This document shows positions 1-9,487 of a stretch of 64,000 nt of DNA, one piece after another; position 1 is the stretch's first letter; each line of letters begins with the position of its first letter. The translations under genes were made by a program, and so were the position numbers. Location: assembly GCF_000686525.1 (NCBI RefSeq), contig NZ_JMKT01000008.1:248001-312000 (forward strand), written 5' to 3'. Below the pieces are notes generated by a model that worked only from the letters and a program-made list of their open reading frames with translations, ran no database searches and was not told the DNA's origin. Source of the stretch: Desulfonatronovibrio hydrogenovorans DSM 9292. Its GTDB lineage: Bacteria; Desulfobacterota; Desulfovibrionia; Desulfovibrionales; Desulfonatronovibrionaceae.

Positions 1-1718
1 TCATAAATACCCTGGTTGAACTCCTTGATCATCCATTCCCTGGGATCAATTTCTGTGGGGTAGGTGCATGATCCTGGTTTGAGTTCATTCATTTTTCTGG
101 AGAGCGCTGCAGCGATCTCAGTGTTGGACTTGGTCTCATACATGGGCTTGATGGCCTGTTCATTAATGGACAGCCAGTAATGCCAGTAGGAAGCATTTAC
201 GGTCCACTCTTCAAACAGGGTGGTGACTGGCAGAACAATATCTGAGAGTTCAACTGTTTCCGTAAAGAATTGCTCAACCGAGACGATCAGCTCGGGCTTT
301 TTGAAGGCTTCCACCATTTTGTTGCGGTCAAAGTCCTGGCTCAGGGGATTTTTGCAGGATACCCAGAGCACCCTGACAGGCGGTTCGTCAGTGGTAAGAA
401 TTTCTTCTGCGGTTTTATTCATGTTCAGTGGCCTGTCCGAGTATTCATCCACCTTGTCCCCGGAAAAATCAAAATCTCCAAGGGGTCCGTCCGCGCCAAG
501 AAAACCCACAGACCCCTCGGGACGTGGCTGGAGCAGGGCATGGTAGTTAAAGCCCCAGGTCCGGAGATGGCCGTATCTTGCCCCGCCCCCGCTTTTGCCC
601 ACATTGCCGGTCATGGCCACCAGGGCATCTACGGACCTGACGGTTGCCCCGCCGTTGACGTGACGTTGCAGACCGTATCCAATCCATATGGAGGCAGGCT
701 TGGCAGTTGCAAATTCTTCAGCCACATTTTTAATCTGTTCTGCCGGGATGCCTGATTTCTGGGCTGCCCAGTCCACAGTGATTTCATTGCGCAGGTAATC
801 TGCAAATTCATCAAATCCGATGGAGTTGTTCCTGACCCAGTCCCGGTCATACAGGCCTTGATCCAGGATGTGTCTGGCCATGCCCAGGGCCAGGGCGCCG
901 TCCATGGAAGTCTCAACCTCCCAGTAAACATCGGCCTTGACCGCGGTCTGGGTCAGGACCGGGTCTATGCAGACCACTTTGGCTCCTCGTTCCTGGGCAG
1001 CATAGATATATTTCATGGAGTGGACCGAATTCCAGGCCGGGTTTGCCCCCCAGAGTATAAGGTATCTTGCGTTGGCCATATCCTCGGGATCGTTGCACCA
1101 CATGTCGCCCAGGTCGTAATTCTGGGCATCGATTCCTGCAGGCCAGCACGGAGTCCCGATGAGCCTGGTGGTATAGCCAAGGGAAGTCATCATGCCTTCC
1201 ACAGCGTAGTTGGTTATGCCGAAGTTGCCTGAATACTTAGCCAGAGCAAGCCCCAGCATGGAACCGTCTTTTTCGTTTATTTCAATGAGTTTTTTGGCGA
1301 TGATCTCCATGGCCTGGTCCCAGGAAATACGCCGCCAATTGCCCGAACCACGCTGATCCTGGATCATGGGATACTTGATCCGGTCCGGGCTGTAGGGTCT
1401 TCGGGTATAGGCGTAGCCTTTCACGCACAGTCCGCCATCAGTGAATGTGGATTCTGGGGCCCCCTCAATATACTTGATCACCCCGTCTTTGACGAAGGTT
1501 TTGATGGAGCAGGTATCATAGCAATTCCTGGGACAGGCATTTCGAAAGATTTCCAAACCCTGTTCAAAACCGTTTCCAGCCTGTCCATCCATGGGCCTGA
1601 GCAGGCTTCCAGGGATGGAGGCCAACACTCCCATGGCTGCCATGCACCCGAGGAATTTCCTCCTGCTCATGGAGCAGCCCAGGTTTTTCTTAATCTGTTC
1701 GAGGTTGTTTCCGGTCAT
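1..1718 (-). CDS. Tat-exported molybdopterin oxidoreductase, catalytic subunit (partial)
   Basis: DMSO-reductase-superfamily catalytic subunit; the reading frame stays open from ATG 1718 to the window edge, so 572 residues are seen and the C-terminus is missing. The N-terminus has a twin-arginine signal (SRRKFLG, residues 18-24), so the folded enzyme is probably exported to the periplasm. Next come four cysteines for a [4Fe-4S] cluster (C62, C66, C70, C98) and the typical bis-MGD binding core, including the stretch WGANPAWNSVHSMKYI and a VAMTGNVGKSGGG loop. Cys191 (GTPCWPAG) lies where the Mo-ligating residue is expected; a Cys there would fit the polysulfide/thiosulfate reductase side of the family, but this is inference. 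GGGAGG at 1725-1730 supports the start. The TorD-like chaperone gene lies 65 bp upstream on the same strand. The substrate cannot be assigned. Confidence 0.88.
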   Translation of the reverse strand, partial: MTGNNLEQIKKNLGCSMSRRKFLGCMAAMGVLASIPGSLLRPMDGQAGNGFEQGLEIFRNACPRNCYDTCSIKTFVKDGVIKYIEGAPESTFTDGGLCVKGYAYTRRPYSPDRIKYPMIQDQRGSGNWRRISWDQAMEIIAKKLIEINEKDGSMLGLALAKYSGNFGITNYAVEGMMTSLGYTTRLIGTPCWPAGIDAQNYDLGDMWCNDPEDMANARYLILWGANPAWNSVHSMKYIYAAQERGAKVVCIDPVLTQTAVKADVYWEVETSMDGALALGMARHILDQGLYDRDWVRNNSIGFDEFADYLRNEITVDWAAQKSGIPAEQIKNVAEEFATAKPASIWIGYGLQRHVNGGATVRSVDALVAMTGNVGKSGGGARYGHLRTWGFNYHALLQPRPEGSVGFLGADGPLGDFDFSGDKVDEYSDRPLNMNKTAEEILTTDEPPVRVLWVSCKNPLSQDFDRNKMVEAFKKPELIVSVEQFFTETVELSDIVLPVTTLFEEWTVNASYWHYWLSINEQAIKPMYETKSNTEIAAALSRKMNELKPGSCTYPTEIDPREWMIKEFNQGIY

Positions 1719-1783
1719 GGCATACCTCCCTATGGTTGAATGAACGCGGAGCTTTTATATTCTTCAAGGGCATTATGGCTGGG

Positions 1784-2413
1784 TCATGGCAGAGAGTCTT
1801 GACTGGCTGCCAAAGGCTTGTCTGATAACTGAGCAATACTTGGCTCCCGGACATCCAGGGTTGTCCAGTGGATATCTTCGGCATCAAGCCAGGCCAGAAG
1901 AACGTCTGCAATCTCTTTAATGAGTACGTGGGCAGTCCTGGAATCCTTTATCCGTTGACAAAACAAAGGGATCCAGGATCGCATGTGTTCCCTGACAAAG
2001 TAATCGTGCAACTGGGCCAGCTGTGACGGGCTGGTTTCCTGTTTATATTTATGCATGATGATCACAGCATCCAGCTCAAGGCCGATATGATCTTCCGGAA
2101 TTGTATTTTTCCAGGGAGATGCCAGCCCCATGGCCGCATAAATTTCCCTGGCCAGCATGGTGGTCCGGCCCATGACCACTGGTTCGGCCTCCAGATACAG
2201 CGAGGCAAAGGGCGGAGCCTCCAAAGATTTGGGACCGACAAACAGCTGATTGAAGGAATACTCGACGTGGCGCCAGTTTTGGACCTGGGCCAGATCATGA
2301 GAAAGGCTTTCATTAATCATGACAGCAGCGTGCTTTATTGAGGCTGCGTCTTGGGCAATAAAAAAGTCTCTTAAGGCCGTTGCTGCCAAGTAGAAGTGCT
2401 TTTTATGGATCAT
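1784..2413 (-). CDS. TorD/DmsD-family molybdoenzyme chaperone
   Basis: 209 residues, about the usual size for TorD-family redox-enzyme maturation proteins, which bind the Tat signal of a molybdoenzyme in the cytoplasm and hold it until the cofactor is inserted. The family pattern is visible: F-x2-LF-x-GP (residues about 54-61), then APPFASLYLE, G-x-T-x4-REIYAAMGL, and the signature PEDHIGLELD. The protein is helical, with no membrane segment. It lies 65 bp upstream of the Tat-dependent oxidoreductase, which is the likely client, and both may be one transcript. The final 30 residues are low in recognisable pattern. Confidence in family is high; the client is inferred from position. Confidence 0.85.
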   Translation of the reverse strand: MIHKKHFYLAATALRDFFIAQDAASIKHAAVMINESLSHDLAQVQNWRHVEYSFNQLFVGPKSLEAPPFASLYLEAEPVVMGRTTMLAREIYAAMGLASPWKNTIPEDHIGLELDAVIIMHKYKQETSPSQLAQLHDYFVREHMRSWIPLFCQRIKDSRTAHVLIKEIADVLLAWLDAEDIHWTTLDVREPSIAQLSDKPLAASQDSLP

Positions 2414-2518
2414 CTCGAAACCTTTGGCCTTGGTTCAGGTTTTTTCAATGATATCAATTTCAGATAAAAAAGGAGGGAAATCAATGGAAGGAAAGCGGTA
2501 ATTAATGGGTACTATATG

Positions 2519-3874
2519 CTACCCATTGAGGGCATCTTCAGGGCCGGGGGCGTGGCCGGAGAACTGGAGGTAGGTGAACAGGTTGGAGTTTTTGCCATGG
2601 AGACCGATTTTTTTTCTTATATTTTTCCTGTGGGTGTTGACGGTCCCAACTGAAATATTCAGGGCTTCAGCGATTTCCTTACTCGACTTTCCTGCCTGGA
2701 TAAATTTGCAGATCCTCATTTCTGCAGGAGTAAGCTTGAGCAGGCGGGGGTCGCTCTTTCGTCCGGTCTGTTCAGCCAGTTTGAAAAGCTGGTCTTCAAA
2801 AAGATCGATATAGCTCTCCCGGACCGGGGCATTTTGTTCATTTCTGATCCTGGCCAGGGATGGCAGGAGGATTTTGTCAATATTGGCTGAGATTTTAGAC
2901 AGATGTTCCTTTCGGGACTCCTCCATGGTATTCATGACATTCTTCAGGGTAATGACCATTTCCTCAACCTGGGCCTTTTCCCGGCGCAGTTCTTCAGTGC
3001 TTTTTTTGACGTTTTCTTCAAGTATGGAGCGTTGCTTAACATGGGGTGTGATGTTGTTCAGGACCAGGATATACCCACGGGACGCCAGGCTGACTTCTGA
3101 GAGGGGGATTATTTTAAGTTCAAAAAAAAGATCAATGTTGCCGATGGATATTTCATGGGCGTGATCCAGGGGATAGTAGCGAAGCACCTGGGCCATTGAT
3201 TCCCCTTCCAGATCCAGGATGTCCCAGACAAAAGAGCCCACATTCAAGCTAGGATTGAGAAATTCTGAAGCAGCATTGTTGACTTCAACAACCCTGCCTT
3301 GCTGGTCAATGACAATTACCAGGTCTGAAATTGAAGCCAGGATATTTTCAAATTTATTTTTTTCCAGGGTCAGGATTCGATTGGTCTTTTCCAGGTTATC
3401 CCTGGATTCCTGCTCTGAAACGGAGGTCCAGTCACCCATAATGATGGTTTCAAGGGCATCAGCATAGATCCTGACTGCCTGGAGGGCCTTGATTCTGGTT
3501 TGTGCCCGGGCCGGAGATTCGAGAATCATTTCCTCTATTGAGTGAACCAGAGTTTTAAAACAGCCCAGAAACATTTCAGCAGTGACCCCCCTGACCCTGT
3601 GACGGCGGGATGTATCCACTATTTTTTTTGCCCAGTTCCGGTCCAGCAGCAGCTCTGAAAAGGATTTTTCCAGGAGGTTGTGGGCATTTTTATGTAACGG
3701 CTCCATAAACCAGCCAAAGGATAAGGCGCAATCATCCACTTTGGCGGTGGTATGCTCAAGATAGCCAGCCTGTTTCATGCTGCGGGTCCAGTTGACCAGG
3801 AAAGTATCCACACAGCCTGACAGTTCTTTTAGCAGCTTTGTCAGTTCGTGCTGCTCTGTTTTCTTGGGAGACAT
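2519..3874 (-). CDS. PAS-containing LuxR/NarL-type transcriptional regulator
   Basis: 451 residues, soluble. Residues 1-140 are a helical domain that weakly recalls RsbRD_N/globin-like sensor domains (tentative). Residues about 175-285 form a PAS domain (ILASISDLVIVIDQQGRVVE ... VLNNITPH), followed by a coiled coil (285-320) and a C-terminal LuxR-type helix-turn-helix (about 380-427, LTPAEMRICKFIQAGKSSKE then IAEALNISVGTVNTHRKNIR). There is no receiver domain or kinase, so the signal is probably sensed directly by the N-terminal or PAS domain. It is 105 bp upstream of the TorD/molybdoenzyme pair on the same strand and is the obvious candidate regulator of that pair; this link is inferred. Confidence 0.85.
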   Translation of the reverse strand: MSPKKTEQHELTKLLKELSGCVDTFLVNWTRSMKQAGYLEHTTAKVDDCALSFGWFMEPLHKNAHNLLEKSFSELLLDRNWAKKIVDTSRRHRVRGVTAEMFLGCFKTLVHSIEEMILESPARAQTRIKALQAVRIYADALETIIMGDWTSVSEQESRDNLEKTNRILTLEKNKFENILASISDLVIVIDQQGRVVEVNNAASEFLNPSLNVGSFVWDILDLEGESMAQVLRYYPLDHAHEISIGNIDLFFELKIIPLSEVSLASRGYILVLNNITPHVKQRSILEENVKKSTEELRREKAQVEEMVITLKNVMNTMEESRKEHLSKISANIDKILLPSLARIRNEQNAPVRESYIDLFEDQLFKLAEQTGRKSDPRLLKLTPAEMRICKFIQAGKSSKEIAEALNISVGTVNTHRKNIRKKIGLHGKNSNLFTYLQFSGHAPGPEDALNG

Positions 3875-3881
3875 AAGTAAT

Positions 3882-3897
3882 AGTTATGACAATAACT
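3882..3897. promoter_or_regulatory. Small inverted repeat upstream of the PAS-LuxR regulator
   Basis: AGTTAT-GACA-ATAACT, six-base arms around a four-base centre, 8 bp before the start codon of the PAS-LuxR gene. Such a site could serve autoregulation, but six-base arms are expected by chance fairly often. Confidence 0.25.
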
Positions 3898-3976
3898 GAA
3901 ATAGATCAAACTTTACTGCAGGCCAGACACTCTTTTTTGGCTGCAGATACTGTCTGCCAGCAGGCGTTATCGCTGC

Positions 3977-4834
3977 TCATCGTCGCTGTACAGCCTGGGT
4001 GATTACCCCGGAGATGACCAGGACCGCACCGGCATACCCCCACAACCCCAGATTCTCCTGCCAGAACAGATAGGCCAGGAGGGCCGCCACCACCGGCTCC
4101 ATGGTGGCGATGACTGCGGCCTGGGAGGCTTTCAGCCTGACCAGTCCCCTGGCATAGACGAAGTAGGCCAGATAAGTGGACATAAAGCCCAGAAAGACCA
4201 GGGCCGGCCAGGCGGTTTTGGCGGGAATTGTGAGGTTTATAAACGGAATGAGACAGACAGCGCCCAGGATGAGTATCCAGGAGAACACAGTCACCGGATG
4301 GTACCTGGTAAAGAGCTTCTTGCCGAAAATATAGTACAGGGCATAGGTGAACCCGGCCAGGAGTCCAAAAATAATCCCGGCCCAGGAGAATTCATGTCCG
4401 GTAATGCTGCCCGTGGAAGCAGAGATGAGCCCGACTCCGGCCATACACAGAGCAACCCCGGCCAGGGCCTGTCTGGTGATTTTTTCGCCCAGATAAAGCC
4501 AGGCCATGACCGCTACCCAGGCTGGAGCCGTATACAAAAGGACCGAGGCTTTGGCAGCTCCGCCCAGATCTACTGCCAGCTGGTATGAGCCGTAAAATCC
4601 AGTGACACAGATCACTGCAAAGATGAAGATGGTCGGCAGATCGTTTTTTTTGATCCCCATCTTTCTGATGACCAGGGCATGGACCAGGAAAAAGGCCCAT
4701 CCAATGATCGCCCGCCAGAATGCTACTTCCAGAGGGGACAGCCCTTGGGCAAAGGCTGCCTTGGCCACTGGTCCGATGCACCCCCACAGGGCTGCAGCCG
4801 CCAGAATGAAGAAAAACCCTTTGAAGCGTTCCAT
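3977..4834 (-). CDS. EamA/DMT-family membrane transporter
   Basis: 285 residues of almost continuous hydrophobic segments, consistent with ten transmembrane helices in two repeated EamA halves (residues about 5-140 and 150-280). Family signatures include LWGCIGPVAKAAFAQGLSPL near the N-terminus, a VLLYTAPAWVAVMAWLYLGE segment at the end of the first repeat, and ASQAAVIATMEPVVAALLAY in the second. The family exports metabolites or amino acids at the inner membrane; the substrate cannot be told from sequence. Its ATG shares one base with the TGA of sfsA, so the two are translationally coupled in one operon. Confidence 0.85.
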   Translation of the reverse strand: MERFKGFFFILAAAALWGCIGPVAKAAFAQGLSPLEVAFWRAIIGWAFFLVHALVIRKMGIKKNDLPTIFIFAVICVTGFYGSYQLAVDLGGAAKASVLLYTAPAWVAVMAWLYLGEKITRQALAGVALCMAGVGLISASTGSITGHEFSWAGIIFGLLAGFTYALYYIFGKKLFTRYHPVTVFSWILILGAVCLIPFINLTIPAKTAWPALVFLGFMSTYLAYFVYARGLVRLKASQAAVIATMEPVVAALLAYLFWQENLGLWGYAGAVLVISGVITQAVQRR

Positions 4835-5541
4835 CAGGTCCAGGATATGGGCAGTCTCTGCCCCAGGCTGATGCCGGTTTCATCGATGTCTGTTTTATAA
4901 GCCAGGATCTCCAGACCGCTGTCTGCGGCTTTTTTGAACATGCGGGAGAACTGGGGGTCAATAAAGTCTGCTGGTCCGAAACAGCTGCAGTCCGGTCTCT
5001 GGATCAGGTAAAAACAGGCAATCCTGTGGCCAGCCCGGGCCAGGCTGATCAGCTCAGCCATGTGTTTGGAGGCCCTCTGACTGACAGCATCCGGAAAGCA
5101 GGCCCGCTGGTCTTCCACCAGAGTGACGTTTTTGGCTTCCACCCAGAGCCTTCCGGAATCCCCTTCCAGCAGGGCATCCAGTCGGCTCTGCCCGGCCACA
5201 GCTTCAGACCTGTAGTGCTTAAATCCGGTCAGTTCAGGGATGAGGCTGTGTTCCCAGGCCAGTTTGAGCATCCTGTTGGGGGTCAGGGTGTTCACTCCAA
5301 CCCAGAACCCATCCTCTCTGACCAGTTCCAGGGTGTAGGGCAGCTTTCTTTTTGGGTTGTCTGATTTGGAAACAAGAATCTGCCTGCCTGGTCTTAGAAG
5401 ACCCAGCATGGAGCCTGAATTGTTGGTGTGAACCAGGATGGGGTCCTGGCCAATACGGGCTTTGATAATGAACCTTTTTTCCCTTTTATCGAAACTGGCC
5501 AGGGCCCGGTTCTGGGGAAACATTATCTTTTTTGGGTTCAA
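4834..5541 (-). CDS. sfsA: SfsA family protein
   Basis: 235 residues, the normal length for SfsA (named in E. coli for stimulation of sugar fermentation; a DNA-binding, nuclease-fold protein whose role is still unclear). Recognisable blocks are HTNNSGSMLGLLRPG (an OB-like N-terminal part), GVNTLTPNRMLKLAWE, SRLDALLE, the nuclease-like WVEAKNVTLVE, and FPDAVSQRASKHMAELISLA. The likely start is TTG at 5541 because AGGAG lies nine bases upstream; ATG at 5523 is the alternative. It is divergent from the sigma-54 activator at 5674 and coupled to the EamA transporter. Confidence 0.9.
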   Translation of the reverse strand: MNPKKIMFPQNRALASFDKREKRFIIKARIGQDPILVHTNNSGSMLGLLRPGRQILVSKSDNPKRKLPYTLELVREDGFWVGVNTLTPNRMLKLAWEHSLIPELTGFKHYRSEAVAGQSRLDALLEGDSGRLWVEAKNVTLVEDQRACFPDAVSQRASKHMAELISLARAGHRIACFYLIQRPDCSCFGPADFIDPQFSRMFKKAADSGLEILAYKTDIDETGISLGQRLPISWT

Positions 5542-5620
5542 AATGGTTTTCTCCTGCTGTATTTCAGGAAATATGTTGACTTTCCGTCATTGTTTTGACA
5601 GCACAAAACAAGAAGCTGGA

Positions 5621-5636
5621 GCAGCTGGTCAGCTGC
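5621..5636. promoter_or_regulatory. 16-bp perfect inverted repeat in the sfsA/sigma-54 activator divergent region
   Basis: GCAGCTG-GT-CAGCTGC, seven-base arms, two-base centre, 38 bp before the start of the sigma-54 activator and 80 bp before sfsA. Position between two divergent genes fits an operator, perhaps for autoregulation. No regulator is known to match it. Confidence 0.4.
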
Positions 5637-5673
5637 GATCCGGTTTAATCAAATCAATCAAGGATACCTGTAC

Positions 5674-6669
5674 ATGGACACATCAGGAATTATCGGACAA
5701 AGTGCAGCCCTGGACGATGTTTTCAGGGTCCTGGCCAAAGTGGCCCCCACCGACACAACAGTTCTGGTGACCGGAGAGTCGGGCACAGGCAAGGAGCTTT
5801 TGGTCAGGGCATTGCATAAAAACAGTCCCAGGGCAAGCAAGCCCTTTGTGCCCATTAATTGCGGGGCTATCCCCAAGGAGCTTCTGGAATCCGAGCTGTT
5901 CGGCCATGAAAAGGGAGCCTTTACCCATGCGGTCAGATCCAGGCCCGGCCGGTTTGAGCTGGCAGATGGAGGCACGGTTTTTCTTGACGAAATAGGGGAA
6001 ATGGATCTGAGCCTGCAGGTCAAGATTTTAAGGTTCATCCAGGAAAAGGAATTCGAAAGAATCGGAGGATCAAGGTCTCAGAAGGTCAATGTACGGGTCA
6101 TTGCTGCTACCAACAGGGACCTGGAAAAAGAGGTGGAAGCCGGAAATTTCAGGGAAGACCTGTACTACCGCCTGAATGTTATTCCTATAGTCCTGCCCCC
6201 TTTGCGGACCAGGGGCGGGGACGTGCTGCTTCTGGCCGAGTATTTTCTGAAAAAGTTTGCCCAGAAAAATCCAGGCCATCTGCTGAAGATATCTGCCAGG
6301 GCCAGTGAACTGCTTATGGGATATTCATGGCCGGGAAATGTCCGTGAACTGGAAAACTTCATGGAACGGATGACCATCCTTTGTGAAGGACAGGAAATCA
6401 TGCCTGAAGACCTGCCGGACAAGATCCTGACTGCCGGCGGCATGGAACCGGCAGACCGCTCTGTAATGCCCAGAAGCTTTGAATGGCCGGGTCTGAGGAA
6501 TATGGAAGAAAAGAAAATGAGTCTCAAGGAATTTTTGGATAAGATTGAGGAAAACCTTCTGCTGGAGGCTCTAAAAAACGCCGAAGGAGTAAAAAACCAG
6601 GCTGCAGAAATTCTGGGTATCAAACGGACCACCCTGATTGAAAAATTGAAAAAGAAAAAGATCTCCTGA
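5674..6669 (+). CDS. Sigma-54-dependent activator without N-terminal sensor domain (GAFTHA variant)
   Basis: 331 residues starting directly with the AAA+ domain: Walker A GESGTGKE (34-41), Walker B with intact D105-E106 (TVFLDEIG), sensor I AATNRDL and the arginine-finger region REDLYYRLNV. The C-terminus has a Fis-type helix-turn-helix (KNQAAEILGIKRTTLIEKLK). The sigma-54-contacting loop reads GAFTHA (81-86) instead of GAFTGA. It lacks a receiver, GAF or PAS domain, like PspF, so control must come from a partner protein or from expression level. AAGGA at 5660-5664 supports the start. Genes for a large exported TPR protein and a MEMO-family protein follow on the same strand. Confidence 0.9.
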   Translation: MDTSGIIGQSAALDDVFRVLAKVAPTDTTVLVTGESGTGKELLVRALHKNSPRASKPFVPINCGAIPKELLESELFGHEKGAFTHAVRSRPGRFELADGGTVFLDEIGEMDLSLQVKILRFIQEKEFERIGGSRSQKVNVRVIAATNRDLEKEVEAGNFREDLYYRLNVIPIVLPPLRTRGGDVLLLAEYFLKKFAQKNPGHLLKISARASELLMGYSWPGNVRELENFMERMTILCEGQEIMPEDLPDKILTAGGMEPADRSVMPRSFEWPGLRNMEEKKMSLKEFLDKIEENLLLEALKNAEGVKNQAAEILGIKRTTLIEKLKKKKIS

Positions 6670-6751
6670 TGATTTAGCCTGAAATTTGCATATGATTTCC
6701 AAATATTAATTTTTAAGGTGGCGGCAGACACTGGCTGTCGCTCCGGATAAG

Positions 6752-9415
6752 ATGATCCACAAAACAATACTCTTTTTTTATATCCTGGCCCTTCCTGTCT
6801 TCAGCCTGGTTATGGATGCCGAGGCCCTGGAATATTACTGGGGCAGACATCCGGAGCATGAACGGATTGTATTCGAATTTTCCAGCCTTCCTGCCGAATT
6901 TCAGGTGGACCGGACCGGAATGGAGGAGATCTCCCTGGTACTGCCCGGGGATATCTGGGAAACCGAGGAGCGGCCTTCAGAAATAGATTTTCGTGGATCA
7001 GGCCTGTTTCGAAATGTCAGGATTTCCGGGTCCAGTCTGATCATCAGGACCACCACCGATGCCTTTGGCTACATTTCCTTTACCCTGCCTGCTGAAAACA
7101 AGATCGTTGTTGATGTCTACCGGGATCCCCTTGGCTCGAGATGGGTGCCTGCACCCAGACCAGCTGTTACCGCTCCCCTGTCCAGGCCTGAACAGGCAGG
7201 TCCCGATCCCCAGCCCGAGCCTGCTGAACCTGACCCGGTTACGGATCTTTCAGTTGAGGAGCCTGAACCAAGGCCAGCCCACCAGGTCAGGACTGCAATT
7301 CAGAGGATAAGTCCGGAAGAGGCCGGGGTTGCCCTGCCTGCTGAACCGCAAGTCCAGGCCGCAAGGGAGCCGGTGGTCAGACCTGATCCGTCAGAGATAG
7401 AAGAACCACCTTCTCAGGAAGTCCTTCATCCGGATCTGGAGTCTCCTGAGGACATTGATGAATGGTACGAAGAACTTCTGTTTGCAGCCATGGCCCACAT
7501 GAGCGGTGGAGATTACCGGAGTGCTGTGGGAATTTTTGAATCTGTGATCAATGATCCGAACCTGCCGGAAAAATATATGGAAGAGGCCTTTTATTCATAT
7601 GCAGAGGCCAACTTTCAGATGCTCAGGCATGATATCCGGGGAAATTTTCAAAGAATCCTTCTTCCTTTTGAACGGGCCATCAATTATGATCCTGATTCCC
7701 GGAGACTGCCCACAGCTCTTTTGAACATCGGTTATATCCATCTTCAGGTGGGTAACGAACCCGAGGCCAGGGGATACTTCAACCTGCTCAGGCAGAGATA
7801 CCCCCACCATGCCTCCATACCAGCCACCTATTTTTACTGGGGAGACTATTATTATCGACATGGCAGGTTTCAGGAGGCAGCTGACAGCTTTCAGCACGTA
7901 GTTCAGGAATATCCTGAAGACCAGCTGGTCAAGCCTTCTGCAGTCAACCTGGCCCGGACCCTGAGTGAAATGGATTTTGACAGCCAGGCCCTGGACATTC
8001 TGGAGTACGTTGAAAGCCGCTGGCCCAGACACTATATTGATGATCCTGATTTTCTCATCCTGTCCGGATATATCCTTTATCGCAACAACAGGCTGGATCA
8101 GGCCAAGGACAGATTCCTTCTTTACGCAAATCTTATACCTGACGGCGACCAGGTGGACGTATCCATGGCCAGGATCGGGGATATTTATCTTTTACAGGAA
8201 AACCGGTCCGCTGCCAGAGAGATGTATGAGGAAACCGTCAGACAATATCCGGATGAAGAGGGCGGGCTTATCGCTTCCATGCGGCTGGCTGAAGAGGGAA
8301 TATACGATGAGCCATCCATCAGTGATATGTTCAACGTATTTGACCGGCCATTTACCCTCAGACCCAAACAGATATATACCCGGATCAGTGAAGAATATCC
8401 GGATAGTCCACTGGCCCCGGTGGCCCTGATTAAACTGGCCATGTGGGAACTGTTCCAGGGGGAGCAGCAGGCAGCTCTGGAGGCTGTGGACCGGTTTCAT
8501 CAGAGATATACCCACAAGGATCTCTGGCCCAGGGCACATGATCTGGGTTTTGAAATTTTAGCTGAACTTGTAGCAGAAAAGATCAAGGACCAGGATTATC
8601 AAGAGGTTGTCGAGGTCTGGGAGGAGTTTGCCTTTTTAAATGAATATCCGGAAAAGCTCGATCATCAGACAAGGCTGGCTCTGGCTACAGCCTACTGGAA
8701 CAGGGAAGATCTGGAGCAGGCCCTGACCATGGCCAGGCCTTTTCTTGAAGATCCGGAAGCCGGCAGACACAGTCATGCGGCCCTGTCCCTGATCCTGGGC
8801 ATCCACCTGGAAACAGCCGACTGGGGGGCCATACTAGACCTTGCCCACCAGGTAGAGGAGTGGGATCTTTCAGAAGACAAAAAACTTCAGATGGATTATG
8901 CCAATGCTCTGGCTCTTCAGAACCTGGACCGGGCAGATGAGGCCCTGCCTCTTTGGAGGAGGCTGGCCGTTGAGACTGATTTTCCCGGAAGACAAAGGGC
9001 TTTTGTGCTTTATTTTCTGGCCCAGGACGCTCAGCATAGACAGGATCTTCAGAATGTTTATATTTTTGCCCAGGAAGCCCTGGCCCTGTTTATGGATCAG
9101 GAAGAAAAGGACCTGACCCGGATCAGGACCTGTCTGGACATGCTCATGCAGGCCACCTCCAGGACCGGCAGGGCCAGGGAGGCTCTGGGGTGGGCCCTTG
9201 AATACGACAATTATATAGACCGGGACGATCCGGACTGGCCAGCCTTCAGATACCGGCTGGCCAGCATGTATAGATTGAATCAGGACTTTGAACAGTGGGA
9301 GAGGGTGCTGACCGAGCTGATTGAGAGCCATCCTCAGGATGTGTTCAGCCGTATGGCCAGGTCGGACCTCAATTCCCACCGGCTGCTCCGTCAGGCTGAT
9401 CAGTACAGACCTTAG
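6752..9415 (+). CDS. Exported AMIN-like and TPR-repeat envelope protein
   Basis: 887 residues. A signal peptide (about 1-25, ending MDAEA) is followed by a beta-rich AMIN-like domain (about 26-125), a proline/glutamate-rich linker (about 128-230), and then a long array of TPR-type helical repeats to the C-terminus (for example SAVGIFESVINDPNLP, ARGYFNLLRQRYP, AADSFQHVVQEYP, ALDILEYVESRWP). AMIN domains target proteins to peptidoglycan or envelope machines, and TPR arrays bind partner proteins, so a periplasmic scaffold is likely. The gene is 82 bp downstream of the sigma-54 activator and 72 bp upstream of the MEMO-family gene. No specific function is recognised. Confidence 0.8.
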   Translation: MIHKTILFFYILALPVFSLVMDAEALEYYWGRHPEHERIVFEFSSLPAEFQVDRTGMEEISLVLPGDIWETEERPSEIDFRGSGLFRNVRISGSSLIIRTTTDAFGYISFTLPAENKIVVDVYRDPLGSRWVPAPRPAVTAPLSRPEQAGPDPQPEPAEPDPVTDLSVEEPEPRPAHQVRTAIQRISPEEAGVALPAEPQVQAAREPVVRPDPSEIEEPPSQEVLHPDLESPEDIDEWYEELLFAAMAHMSGGDYRSAVGIFESVINDPNLPEKYMEEAFYSYAEANFQMLRHDIRGNFQRILLPFERAINYDPDSRRLPTALLNIGYIHLQVGNEPEARGYFNLLRQRYPHHASIPATYFYWGDYYYRHGRFQEAADSFQHVVQEYPEDQLVKPSAVNLARTLSEMDFDSQALDILEYVESRWPRHYIDDPDFLILSGYILYRNNRLDQAKDRFLLYANLIPDGDQVDVSMARIGDIYLLQENRSAAREMYEETVRQYPDEEGGLIASMRLAEEGIYDEPSISDMFNVFDRPFTLRPKQIYTRISEEYPDSPLAPVALIKLAMWELFQGEQQAALEAVDRFHQRYTHKDLWPRAHDLGFEILAELVAEKIKDQDYQEVVEVWEEFAFLNEYPEKLDHQTRLALATAYWNREDLEQALTMARPFLEDPEAGRHSHAALSLILGIHLETADWGAILDLAHQVEEWDLSEDKKLQMDYANALALQNLDRADEALPLWRRLAVETDFPGRQRAFVLYFLAQDAQHRQDLQNVYIFAQEALALFMDQEEKDLTRIRTCLDMLMQATSRTGRAREALGWALEYDNYIDRDDPDWPAFRYRLASMYRLNQDFEQWERVLTELIESHPQDVFSRMARSDLNSHRLLRQADQYRP

Positions 9416-9487
9416 GTTGAATCAGGGTGCTAAGGGCAAGACATTTCAAGCCGGAGCAACCCGCATTTTTTTTCAGGGAGGGAAGTC

